NCBI GenBank assembly: GCA_025357915.1
Contig: JANYLH010000045.1
Location: 1 to 35,568, forward strand
Origin: Gammaproteobacteria bacterium
GTDB lineage: Bacteria > Pseudomonadota > Gammaproteobacteria > Steroidobacterales > Steroidobacteraceae
Direction: 5' to 3'
DNA: 35,568 nt
The position numbers were made by a program, and so were the translations under genes. The notes below the pieces were generated by a model, which saw only the letters and a program-made list of their open reading frames with translations, searched no databases and was not told the DNA's origin. Positions 23,347 through 31,089 of the stretch are shown here, piece by piece. Positions within the stretch are counted from its first letter, which is position 1. Each line of letters begins with the position of its first letter.

Positions 23347-25944
23347 TCAGGGTGCGGCGGCACCCGGGCATGCCGCGTTTCCTGCGGCAGCGGCCAGCTT
23401 GATCTGCGAGAAACTGATGTCGAAACTGCCGGCGGTTTCCAGCGCAAACTGCGCGTTGACCAGCGACAGGTCGGCGTCGGCACCGGCGAGGCAGCCAAGC
23501 GGTACCGACAGCGTCTGCCAGGCGCCCAGTGGCGCAGCGGCAAAGGCCGTCGTCACGTCGAGCGCTGCTCCCGCCGGCGTGCCGCACTTTGCCCAGTCGC
23601 GGGGCGTGCCGTCAGCGTTCATCACCGGCGCGGCCCGATACGGGCCCTGGCAGCGCAGGCTCAGGCGTACCCGCTGTGCAGGCCGCGCATTAACACGATA
23701 GCGCGCGACGAGTGAGTCATGTTCAACGAGCCGCGCATGCAAGTCGACCGCGCGCCCTTCGATGCGGACCTCGCCGCTCCCGCTTCCTGACCAGCTGGCG
23801 CGCAATACAGCGGGCTCCATCCGGGCTGTGACCGCGCCACCGGCGCTGGCCTGCGTTGGCGTGGTCACGCGGGTATCGGCGCTGGTTGTGTCGCCGACGT
23901 AGAGCGAAAAGGGGGCCGTGACGTGCCCGGCGTGAAACAGGGTGTCTGCAGTGCCCAGCGCCGGCGGAATGCGCGGGCTTTCGGATAGCGCAGCCAGAGT
24001 GCCGCTGTCTTTGCCAGTCAGGCCGAAGCCGCGCTTGAACAATGCGCCACTGACTGCGCCGGACTTGCTGAACCTGACAGGCATCGCGGTGGCGGGCCAG
24101 GAAAAACCCAGGCGTCCGGTGAAGTCCGCGGCGACCGCGCCGTCGGGGCGACGCAGCAGCACGTCGGCAACACCTGCTCCCTCGCTCCCCGGTAACCAGG
24201 CGGCGACGAACGCATCCGAGGCGTTGAGTTCGCGGTTGACCCACATGGGCCGCCCCGACAGAAACACGCTGATGACCGGGATCCCCGCCGCGTGCAGGCG
24301 CTTGAGGATCTGCAGATGATGGTGATCGTCCGGCGAAAACTCCAGGGTCTCGCGATCGCCCAGGAATTCGGCGTACGGTGTTTCACCGTACACCACGATA
24401 GCGGCGTCCGGGCGCGTTGCGAAGGTACCGTCGACGCTCAGGGTCGCGGTGCCGCCCGCGGCATCGACGGCGGACTTGATACCCGCATAGATCGAGGTGG
24501 CGCCAGGAAAATCGGCATTGGTGTTGTGATCGCCCTGCCAGTCGATCGTCCAGCCGCCCGACTGCATGCCGATGTTATCGGCGCCCGCGCCTGTGACCAG
24601 GATGTGGCGGCGTGGGTCGAGCGGCAACGCGTGGTTGTTGTTCTTGAGCAGTACCAGTGACTTTCGCACCGCTTCGCGGGCGATGGCACGATGGGCCGCG
24701 CCGCCGAGTTGTTCGAAATGACCCGCGTCAGCGCGCTTACTGGGCGCGGGCTTTGTGAACAGGCCGTTCATGACCTTCACCCGCAGTATGCGGCGCACGG
24801 CATCATCGAGGCGTTGCCGCGGAATGACTCCCGTGCGAACCTCGGCGAGGAGGTTTTCGTACAACTTTTGCCAGCCGTCCGGCGCCATGTACATATCGAG
24901 GCCAGCCAGGAACGCCTGGGGGCAGTCGAACTTGGTGCAGCCCGGGATGTTGCCATGGGCGTTCCAGTCGCCGACCACGAAGCCGGGGAAATGCCAGCGG
25001 CCCTTCAGGACCTCGGTGAGCAAGGCATGGTTGGCGTGCATTTTGGTGCCATGCCAGCTGTTGTAGGAGGCCATGAGGGTGAGCGCACCCGCTTCAATGG
25101 CGGGCGGATACCCGGCGCCGTGCACGGTGCGCAGCGTGTGTTCATCGGCAAGGTTGTTCCCCTGATCGCGCCCGTCCACGGTGCCGCCGTCGCCCAGAAA
25201 ATGCTTCACGGTGGCGAGCGTGCGCCCCGGGGCCATGAAATCCCTGGTTCCCGGTGCGCCCTGCAGGCCGAGGACCATGGCGCGGGCGTAGGCCGCAACC
25301 AGAGCCGGGTCCTCGGAATAGCTCTCGTAGGAGCGGCCCCAGCGCACGTCGCGTACCACGGCGATGGTTGGCGCAAAAGTCCAGTCGACGCCGATAGCGG
25401 CGATCTCTTCGGCTGTCGCCTGGCCGATCTTCTCGATCAAGGCCGGGTCGTGCGCTGCACCGAGGCCGACGTTGTGCGGGAATACCGTGGCGCCTGGTAT
25501 GTGCGTGTTGCCGTGTACGGCATCGATCCCGAACAGCAGCGGTATCGCCGGATGGTCAACCGTGCCGCCGGCGACTGAAGCCTTGTAGTAGGCGTCCGCC
25601 AGCTCGAGCCATTGCCTGCCGCCCGTGCGGATGTCGTTGCCGGGTGCGGAGTTGCCGCCTGCCAGCACCGAACCGAGTTTGTACTTGCGGATATCGTCAG
25701 GCGAGATGGCGCTGATGTCGGCCTGGATCAGCTGGCCAACCTTTTCTTCGACCGTCATCTTCGCGAGCAACTGCTCCACGAAACTCCCGGTCTTCGCGTC
25801 CGGTGGACTTGCCGGAGCTGCCGCCGGCCAGGACTGCGGATGGATGAGGTCGGTTGCATCTGCCGCCAACGTCAACCCTGCCACCAACGGCAACCCGCAG
25901 CTCAACAGTAGACGTGCCAGGCCCGCGATCCCCGATTTATGCAC
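23347..25944 (-). CDS. Exported GH3 beta-glucosidase / exo-beta-glucanase (ExoP/CelD-like)
   Basis: An 865-residue glycoside hydrolase family 3 enzyme. A signal peptide covers about residues 1-28 (IAGLARLLLSCGLPLVAGLT). The (beta/alpha)8 domain has FGIDAVHGNTHIPGATVFPH, APTIAVVRDVRWGRSYESYS, TVKHFLGDGGT and GFVVGDWNAHGN with nucleophile D326; GDW in place of the common SDW is the ExoP type. The second alpha/beta domain has ILVTGAGADNIGMQSGGWTI. A C-terminal beta domain of about 200 residues (SLYVGDTTSADTRVTTPTQA onwards) looks like a carbohydrate-binding extension. It releases glucose from beta-glucan ends. Start is GTG 25944, with GGGAG about 8 nt upstream; no in-frame ATG fits. Confidence 0.9.
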   Translation of the reverse strand: MHKSGIAGLARLLLSCGLPLVAGLTLAADATDLIHPQSWPAAAPASPPDAKTGSFVEQLLAKMTVEEKVGQLIQADISAISPDDIRKYKLGSVLAGGNSAPGNDIRTGGRQWLELADAYYKASVAGGTVDHPAIPLLFGIDAVHGNTHIPGATVFPHNVGLGAAHDPALIEKIGQATAEEIAAIGVDWTFAPTIAVVRDVRWGRSYESYSEDPALVAAYARAMVLGLQGAPGTRDFMAPGRTLATVKHFLGDGGTVDGRDQGNNLADEHTLRTVHGAGYPPAIEAGALTLMASYNSWHGTKMHANHALLTEVLKGRWHFPGFVVGDWNAHGNIPGCTKFDCPQAFLAGLDMYMAPDGWQKLYENLLAEVRTGVIPRQRLDDAVRRILRVKVMNGLFTKPAPSKRADAGHFEQLGGAAHRAIAREAVRKSLVLLKNNNHALPLDPRRHILVTGAGADNIGMQSGGWTIDWQGDHNTNADFPGATSIYAGIKSAVDAAGGTATLSVDGTFATRPDAAIVVYGETPYAEFLGDRETLEFSPDDHHHLQILKRLHAAGIPVISVFLSGRPMWVNRELNASDAFVAAWLPGSEGAGVADVLLRRPDGAVAADFTGRLGFSWPATAMPVRFSKSGAVSGALFKRGFGLTGKDSGTLAALSESPRIPPALGTADTLFHAGHVTAPFSLYVGDTTSADTRVTTPTQASAGGAVTARMEPAVLRASWSGSGSGEVRIEGRAVDLHARLVEHDSLVARYRVNARPAQRVRLSLRCQGPYRAAPVMNADGTPRDWAKCGTPAGAALDVTTAFAAAPLGAWQTLSVPLGCLAGADADLSLVNAQFALETAGSFDISFSQIKLAAAAGNAACPGAAAP

Positions 25945-26023
25945 TGCATGCTCCCGCTGAAGGTTCTTGTTATCTGTTCTCGAAGCGACGGATCGCCGCG
26001 CCCGCGCAGCCGGCCACGCCAGT

Positions 26024-26059
26024 CGCAACACCCGACCCTGGCGCAACACCCGACCCTGG
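26024..26059. repeat. Two copies of an 18-bp tandem repeat in the GH3 leader
   Basis: CGCAACACCCGACCCTGG occurs at 26024-26041 and again at 26042-26059, back to back, directly downstream of the -10 box on the minus strand. It lies in the untranslated leader of the GH3 transcript and is not seen before the LacI gene. Confidence 0.85.
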
Positions 26060-26063
26060 CGTA

Positions 26064-26091
26064 ATGATAGCGCTACCAATGATCGTGTCAA
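26064..26091 (-). promoter_or_regulatory. Promoter and LacI-type operator of the GH3 gene
   Basis: On the minus strand, TTGACA (26086-26091), a 16-bp spacer, TATCAT (26064-26069). The operator TGATAGCGCTACCA (26065-26078, plus-strand reading) covers the -10 box and is the exact reverse complement of the operator before the LacI gene. The flanking sequence (TTGACACGA, then ATTGG) is also almost identical. The leader to the GTG at 25944 is about 110 nt. Confidence 0.75.
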
Positions 26092-26227
26092 GGAGCCGGG
26101 TGCGGACCGGCCAATGCAGATGCGCCGACCTACGTGGATGTCCTTAGTTTCAGCTCTGGCATGCGCCGTGGGAAAGCCGTCAAATGGGTGTCAAGCCGCC
26201 CCAGGCCAAGCCGATGGGAGTCACGCC

Positions 26228-26791
26228 ATGACGCGAACGTCTCGATCCCGAACCCTCAAGGCCCCGGAGTTCCGGGCCCGCGGGCGCGGACCCATTGCCC
26301 CGGCGGGTCTGCCCACAGGCGAAGCGGACAGAACCGGCATGCGTACGCGACCGGGATGGCGCGTGATCATTGCTGACGCAAGCGAAGCGCGTATCTACGC
26401 CGCGGGCGCCGCTGCCTCGCACCTGACGCTGCTGGCGACGCTGCGAAATCCGTCCGCGCGCATTCCTGAGCACGATCTGCTGACCGGGCGTGGTGGCAGC
26501 AGGTTCAACCGCTCCGGTGGCCTCTTTCAGGCGCTCGCGCCGACGTCGCGAGTCCATCGTGAGCGCTTCGAACAGTTCGCTAAAACCATCGCCACGGTGG
26601 CCGCGCGCGAGTGCGGAACCACCGAACAGCTGGCGCTCATCGCCGCGCCGCGCCTGCTGGGCCTCATCCAGCGCTCCTTGTCACGCAGCGCGCGCGCGCG
26701 CCTGGCGCGTGCCGTCCCGCGTGACGTGACGCATGAATCAAGCGCGCGGCTGCGAACCAGGCTCCAGCGCGAGCTGGGCCCTGCGGGCTAG
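26228..26791 (+). CDS. Host attachment-like protein (PF10116)
   Basis: A 187-residue protein. After about 37 basic, disordered residues it reads GWRVIIADASEARIYAAGAA, the start of the domain named for attachment to host cells, and continues with LLTGRGGSRFNRSGG and RERFEQFAKTIATVAARECG, then LALIAAPRLLGLIQRSLSRS and AVPRDVTHESSARLRTRLQ. The fold resembles the eRF1/ribosome-hibernation-like domains; the real role is uncertain. ATG 26228 has GGGAG 7 nt upstream; ATG 26339 would give the shorter, family-typical start without the extra N-terminus. It is monocistronic, followed by the CHAD gene. Confidence 0.8.
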   Translation: MTRTSRSRTLKAPEFRARGRGPIAPAGLPTGEADRTGMRTRPGWRVIIADASEARIYAAGAAASHLTLLATLRNPSARIPEHDLLTGRGGSRFNRSGGLFQALAPTSRVHRERFEQFAKTIATVAARECGTTEQLALIAAPRLLGLIQRSLSRSARARLARAVPRDVTHESSARLRTRLQRELGPAG

Positions 26792-26863
26792 CAAAGCGGG
26801 TGGCCGAGGCCGGCTCGAGCGCCGGGGCGCGCGAGCGCCTGACCTCAGGCCACGGAGGTGTCC

Positions 26864-27787
26864 TTGACGAGCCCGATTATCCACCCTGGCGCGCACGGCC
26901 CGCGCGGCCCGGAAGCCGACAGCGGCTCGCTGGCTGCGAGCGTGCTGCGGCGGGGGTGCGCGCGCTTTACGCGCACCCTTGGCGCCGCGCGCAAGGGGCG
27001 CCGGGGCGCTGTCCATGCGTTTCGAGTCGCGGCCCGGCGGCTTTGCGCCGCCATCCAGCTCATCCGGGCGATCCGGCCTCGTGGGGAGTGGCTCGAAATC
27101 GAGCGCCAGGTGCGCGAGCTGTTCGAGGCGTGCGGGCGCCTGCGCGACCTGCAGGTGGTGCGCAGTTCCCTGCAACGGCGGCGTTGCCGGGGCCGCAGCC
27201 TGGTGCGGGTCCTGGCGCAGACGGATGAGCGGATCAGGCGGCACAGAAAGCGGCTCGCGCGATTCCTCGATGATGCGCGCCCGGAGAAGTGCTGTCGCCA
27301 GGTGCAAGACCTGGCGGCGGCGCTGGCGGGGACGGGGCGCGCAACGCGCCACTACGGCACGTTGGCCCGCGCGCGGCGTGCGGTCGAAAGCGCGCTGAAT
27401 CGCAGCCGGCGGGACCTGCGGCTGGCCTGTCGGCGCGTTCAGATCGATAAGCCGAAGAGACTGCACCGCGTGCGCGTGGCGGCCAAGGTCTGCCGCTATC
27501 AACTCGAAATTGCACCGTCGCTGGGGGTGCGCACGCGCCAGCCTGAAGTGCCCGGCTTGCAGCGGCTACAGAAAGGCCTGGGCGTAATCACGGACCTCAT
27601 GCTGCAGCAGGCGGAGCTCGCGAGGTACGTCAGGAAGCATCCTGGAGCGCGGCGCGAGCTGGGCGCGCTGCAGGAACGGATCGAACACGAACGCAGGCGG
27701 CGCTTCGCTGAAGTCTTCGCGAAAGCCTGGCCGGTCAGGGCGGGGGCGGTGCGGGTGCATGCCGCGAGGTCGGCGCGGCCCGGTTGA
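26864..27787 (+). CDS. CHAD-domain protein
   Basis: A 307-residue, strongly basic, all-helical protein. CHAD domains bind polyphosphate through conserved histidines and arginines; here these are in RGAVHAFRVAARRLCAAIQL (about residue 50) and in the second half RLHRVRVAAKVCRY (about residue 205), with ACGRLRDLQVVRSSL between. The start is chosen by the ribosome-binding site: GGAGG at 26854-26858 is five bases from TTG 26864, whereas a GTG at 26858 overlaps it. The 3' end overlaps the gamma-glutamyltransferase gene on the other strand by 53 bp. CHAD proteins locate to polyphosphate granules; a role here is not shown. Confidence 0.85.
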   Translation: MTSPIIHPGAHGPRGPEADSGSLAASVLRRGCARFTRTLGAARKGRRGAVHAFRVAARRLCAAIQLIRAIRPRGEWLEIERQVRELFEACGRLRDLQVVRSSLQRRRCRGRSLVRVLAQTDERIRRHRKRLARFLDDARPEKCCRQVQDLAAALAGTGRATRHYGTLARARRAVESALNRSRRDLRLACRRVQIDKPKRLHRVRVAAKVCRYQLEIAPSLGVRTRQPEVPGLQRLQKGLGVITDLMLQQAELARYVRKHPGARRELGALQERIEHERRRRFAEVFAKAWPVRAGAVRVHAARSARPG

Positions 27788-29519
27788 TCGCCTCGACCAA
27801 CGGCACGCCGCGGCCGCGGGGGTCGGATCCGGCGTTGACCGTGCCGGACTCGTCCACGTCGATGACCTGTACGTCACCGAATTCCCAGGGGCTTTGCTCG
27901 GGTTTGTAGCCAAGTGCGCGCAGGCCCGTGATGCTCTCGGCGGGCAACGCGCAGCAGATGGAATAGATGATGCGGTCCGGCGGCAGCAACTGGTGATGGA
28001 AGCGGCCCGCTGCCACGGCCTGCTGCGGCGTCATGTGGAAGTCGTAGATATTGAGCATGGCCTGGAACACCGACGTAAAGATCGTGGACCCGCCGGGCGA
28101 CCCCGCCACCAGCGCAACGTGGCCGTCCCTGAGCGCGATGGTCGGCGACATGGACGAGAGCATCCGCTTGCCTGGCTCGATGGCATTGGCGCTGCCACCC
28201 ACCACGCCGTACATGTTGGCGTAGCCGGGCTTGACGCTGAAATCGTCCATCTCGTTGTTGAGGAGGAAGCCCGCGCCCTCGACCACCACGCCGTTCCCGT
28301 ACCAGTCGTTGAGCGTGTAAGTGTTGGCGACCGCGTTGCCATCGGCATCGAGGATGGAAAAATGCGTGGTGTGCATCCCTTCAGCCAGGCCGGGTTTCAC
28401 GCTGTCTACGGGGGAAATCTCGTGCAGCCGCACCTCTGCCGCGCGCTTGTTGATGTAGGCCGGGTCGATCAGCTTCTCGATGGGCACATGGACAAAATCC
28501 GGGTCGCCGAGGTACTCGGCGCGGTCCGCAAACACGCGCTTTTCCATTTCCGCGATCAGGTGGACGTACTGCGTGGAATTGTGGCCGAGGCCTGCGAACT
28601 GCGCGCCGAGCGCATCGTGCATCTTGAGCAGCTCGATCAGCGCAAAACCGCCGGAGCTGGGGAGCGGGGCGGTGAGCAGCGTCATGCCGCGCCACTCGGC
28701 CGTCAGTGGCTCGCGCCACCTGGCGCGATACCCGGCCAGATCCTTTGCGGTGATGAGCCCGCCGTGCTGCATCTGCGCCACCAGCAGCTGCGCGGTCTTG
28801 CCGTGGTAGAACTCCTGCGCACCGCCCCTGGCGATGCGCTGGAGCGTGGCGGCGAGCTCCGGTTGGCGCAATAGCTCGCCGGCACGCACCTTGTCGAAGT
28901 ACTGGTCGAAGTTCGTCCGTCCGGTGTAACTGCCGCGGGCCTCCTGGATGCGATTGGCCATCGCTGTTGAAGGCGTGAAGCCATCGCGCGCCAGAGTGAT
29001 GGCCGGCTGCAGCAGTTCGCGCCAGGGCCGCGTGCCGTAGCGCTGATGCGCCAGCCACAATCCGGCCACCGTGCCCGGTACGCCGGCGGCGCGCGGTCCG
29101 ATGACGCTGGCGTCCCTGATGACCTCGCCCTTCTCGTCCAGGTACATATTGCGCGAGGCTGCGGCGGGCGCCGTCTCGCGATAGTCGAGGAAGGCGCCCT
29201 TGCCATGGCCCTTGCCATGGCCCTTGCCATGGTGATAGATCATCATGAAGCCGCCACCGCCCAGATTCCCGGCTTCCGGGTAGGTGACGGCCAGCACGAA
29301 GGCCGTGGCGATGGCGGCATCGACCGCGTTGCCGCCGCGCTTCATCACGGCCAGTGCCGTACGTGAGCCGAACTCGTCGGGCGTGGCGACGGCAGCGTAG
29401 TGGGGTGCGCTTGCCGCGCCGGCCGGAGCGGCGCTGACGGGCAGCGCGAATGGCAGCATCGCGATGAATGCGAAGCGGGCCAATCTGAAAACGGGAGACA
29501 GAGTGCAGGTGATTTGCAT
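27735..29519 (-). CDS. ggt: Gamma-glutamyltransferase
   Basis: A 594-residue periplasmic Ntn-hydrolase made as a proenzyme that cleaves itself before T384, in GMHTTHFSILDADGNAVANT. Other landmarks are a signal peptide (RLARFAFIAMLPFALPVSA), GGNAVDAAIATAFVLAVTYP, GNLGGGGFMMI, the glutamate-binding R114 in DYRETAP, and the oxyanion loop GSPGGSTIF (476-477). It hydrolyses glutathione and transfers glutamyl groups. A GKGH repeat (residues 98-108) lies between GGGGFMMIYH and FLDYRETAP, where the common enzyme has a short loop. ATG 29519 begins the signal peptide; the frame is open upstream. It overlaps the CHAD gene tail to tail. Confidence 0.93.
   Translation of the reverse strand: MQITCTLSPVFRLARFAFIAMLPFALPVSAAPAGAASAPHYAAVATPDEFGSRTALAVMKRGGNAVDAAIATAFVLAVTYPEAGNLGGGGFMMIYHHGKGHGKGHGKGAFLDYRETAPAAASRNMYLDEKGEVIRDASVIGPRAAGVPGTVAGLWLAHQRYGTRPWRELLQPAITLARDGFTPSTAMANRIQEARGSYTGRTNFDQYFDKVRAGELLRQPELAATLQRIARGGAQEFYHGKTAQLLVAQMQHGGLITAKDLAGYRARWREPLTAEWRGMTLLTAPLPSSGGFALIELLKMHDALGAQFAGLGHNSTQYVHLIAEMEKRVFADRAEYLGDPDFVHVPIEKLIDPAYINKRAAEVRLHEISPVDSVKPGLAEGMHTTHFSILDADGNAVANTYTLNDWYGNGVVVEGAGFLLNNEMDDFSVKPGYANMYGVVGGSANAIEPGKRMLSSMSPTIALRDGHVALVAGSPGGSTIFTSVFQAMLNIYDFHMTPQQAVAAGRFHHQLLPPDRIIYSICCALPAESITGLRALGYKPEQSPWEFGDVQVIDVDESGTVNAGSDPRGRGVPLVEAINRAAPTSRHAPAPPPP
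29196..29231. repeat. Three copies of a 12-bp repeat encoding HGKG
   Basis: GCCCTTGCCATG repeats three times without gaps at 29196-29207, 29208-29219 and 29220-29231 inside the gamma-glutamyltransferase gene. On the coding strand it gives HGKG units, a basic metal-affine loop. The repeat length is a multiple of three, so copy-number changes by slippage would keep the frame. Confidence 0.9.
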
Positions 29520-29607
29520 CTGCGCCACGCTAGCGCGATTCCGGAGTCTTGGCAAACGGGCGGCATGGTGGGTGGACTACGGGCGCTGACCGGCAATACC
29601 ATGCGTC

Positions 29608-30381
29608 ATGCATGCTTTCATTGCCGTGTTTTGCGGGTCCCTGGTCGGGTTCTCGCTGGGGCTGATCGGCGGCGGAGGTTCCATCCTCGCCGTGCCGCTG
29701 TTGATCTATGTCGTCGGCATTCGCGATCCGCACGTCGCGATAGGCACCAGCGCACTGGCCGTCGGCATCAATGCCGTCGTCAATCTGCTCGGGCACTGGC
29801 GTCGCGGTAACGTCAAGTGGCCGTGTGCGATCGTATTTGCCGCCTCGGGCGTGCTCGGAGCGGCGGCCGGTTCAACGGCCGGGAAAATGGTCGACGGCAG
29901 TAAGCTGCTGTTCCTGTTCGCGCTGGTCATGGTCGCCGTGGGCCTGGCCATGCTGCGGCCGCGCGCCAGTGGCGGCGACCCGGACGTGCGCCTGAACCCG
30001 GCGATCGCCGGCCGCTTGCTCGCCGTGGGTTTCGTAGTCGGCGCCGTATCGGGGTTCTTCGGCATCGGCGGCGGGTTCCTGATCGTGCCGGGCATCATGC
30101 TCGGCAGCGGGATGCCGGTGCTGAATGCAATCGGCTCATCGCTCTTTTCGGTCGCCGCATTCGGGCTGACCACCGCCGCAAATTACGCCCGCTCCGGCCT
30201 GATCGACTGGCGCGTGGCCGTGGAATTCATTGCCGGTGGCGCGCTGGGCGGCCTGTTCGGCATCGTGGTGGCCGGCCGTCTGGCGGTGCAGCGCCGCGTG
30301 CTGTCGTCCGTCTTTGCAGCGGTGGTGTTGACGGTCGCCGCCTACATGCTGGTCCGCTCGGGACTCGCACTGTTCGGTTAA
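29608..30381 (+). CDS. TauE/SafE-family (TSUP) membrane transporter
   Basis: A 257-residue inner-membrane protein with eight predicted segments in two repeated halves, both with the family's glycine-rich motif: GFSLGLIGGGGSILAVPLLI near residue 14 and GAVSGFFGIGGGFLIVPGIM near 149. TSUP members carry sulfite, sulfoacetate and related organic anions; the substrate is not clear here. Start ATG 29608 lies 88 bp from the gamma-glutamyltransferase start on the other strand, so the two share a divergent promoter region. A possible link is sulfur released from glutathione; this is speculative. Confidence 0.9.
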   Translation: MHAFIAVFCGSLVGFSLGLIGGGGSILAVPLLIYVVGIRDPHVAIGTSALAVGINAVVNLLGHWRRGNVKWPCAIVFAASGVLGAAAGSTAGKMVDGSKLLFLFALVMVAVGLAMLRPRASGGDPDVRLNPAIAGRLLAVGFVVGAVSGFFGIGGGFLIVPGIMLGSGMPVLNAIGSSLFSVAAFGLTTAANYARSGLIDWRVAVEFIAGGALGGLFGIVVAGRLAVQRRVLSSVFAAVVLTVAAYMLVRSGLALFG

Positions 30382-30408
30382 TCTATCAGCATGGGAACAG
30401 GGGTTAAC

Positions 30409-31083
30409 ATGATACGCAAAGCAGTGGTCCTGGCTGGCTTGATGCTGGGAGCGGTGGGTGTGGCACGGGCGGACACCGCCTGGATGGAGGGTGAACACTA
30501 TTTTGCGGTGGAGCCGGCTCAACCCACGGCGGTTCCGGCGGGCAAGGTGGAGATCGTCGAGGTGTTCTCATACGCTTGCCCGGCCTGCAATCTTTTCTAC
30601 CCGATCATCGACAAGCTCAAGGCCACGTTGCCACCCAAGGTGCAGTGGCGCTTCGTGCCGGCCTCATGGCACCCGGAGGAAGACTGGAAAGTCTTTCAGC
30701 GCGCCTACTTCGCCGCGCAATCGCTCGGTATCGCCGATCGCACTCACGGGCGGATCTTCGACGCCGTCTGGAAAAGCGGTGAACTGGCCACCATGGACAC
30801 GGGCAGCGGCGGTCTCAAGAACCCACTGCCGAGCCTGGCAGATGTGGCTCGTTTCTACGAGGGAATCGCCAGCCTCAAGCCGGGCGCATTCCTGGAGGCC
30901 GCTCATTCCTTCGAGGTCGATGCCCGGATGCGCGAAGCCGACGCGCAGGTCCGTGCCTACCAGGTGGATTCAACACCGACGCTCATCATCAACGGAAAGT
31001 ACCGGTTGACGCCGCGCTCGGCCGGCGGAAATGACCAGTTCACGGCCCTGGTCCGCTGGCTGGTCGCGCGCGACAGCAAGTAA
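30409..31083 (+). CDS. DsbA-like thiol:disulfide interchange protein
   Basis: A 224-residue periplasmic protein. The signal peptide is MIRKAVVLAGLMLGAVGVAR, cleaved after ADA/ARA. The thioredoxin fold has the active site SYACPACNLF (CPAC, C57 and C60), where DsbA normally has CPHC; the cis-proline loop is STPTLIING (P190). An alpha-helical insertion (DWKVFQRAYFAAQSLGIADR) lies between. CPAC instead of CPHC changes redox potential and is found in some DsbA homologues. ATG 30409 is chosen for its AGGGG site 6 nt upstream and for a clean signal peptide; an ATG at 30391 would add six residues. It is followed after 6 nt by the decarboxylase gene. Confidence 0.88.
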   Translation: MIRKAVVLAGLMLGAVGVARADTAWMEGEHYFAVEPAQPTAVPAGKVEIVEVFSYACPACNLFYPIIDKLKATLPPKVQWRFVPASWHPEEDWKVFQRAYFAAQSLGIADRTHGRIFDAVWKSGELATMDTGSGGLKNPLPSLADVARFYEGIASLKPGAFLEAAHSFEVDARMREADAQVRAYQVDSTPTLIINGKYRLTPRSAGGNDQFTALVRWLVARDSK

Positions 31084-31089
31084 CTCACC

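Noticed and set aside
27759..28874. 371-codon open frame on the plus strand
   Set aside because: It is antisense to gamma-glutamyltransferase, whose catalytic motifs are intact. No motif or ribosome-binding site supports it.
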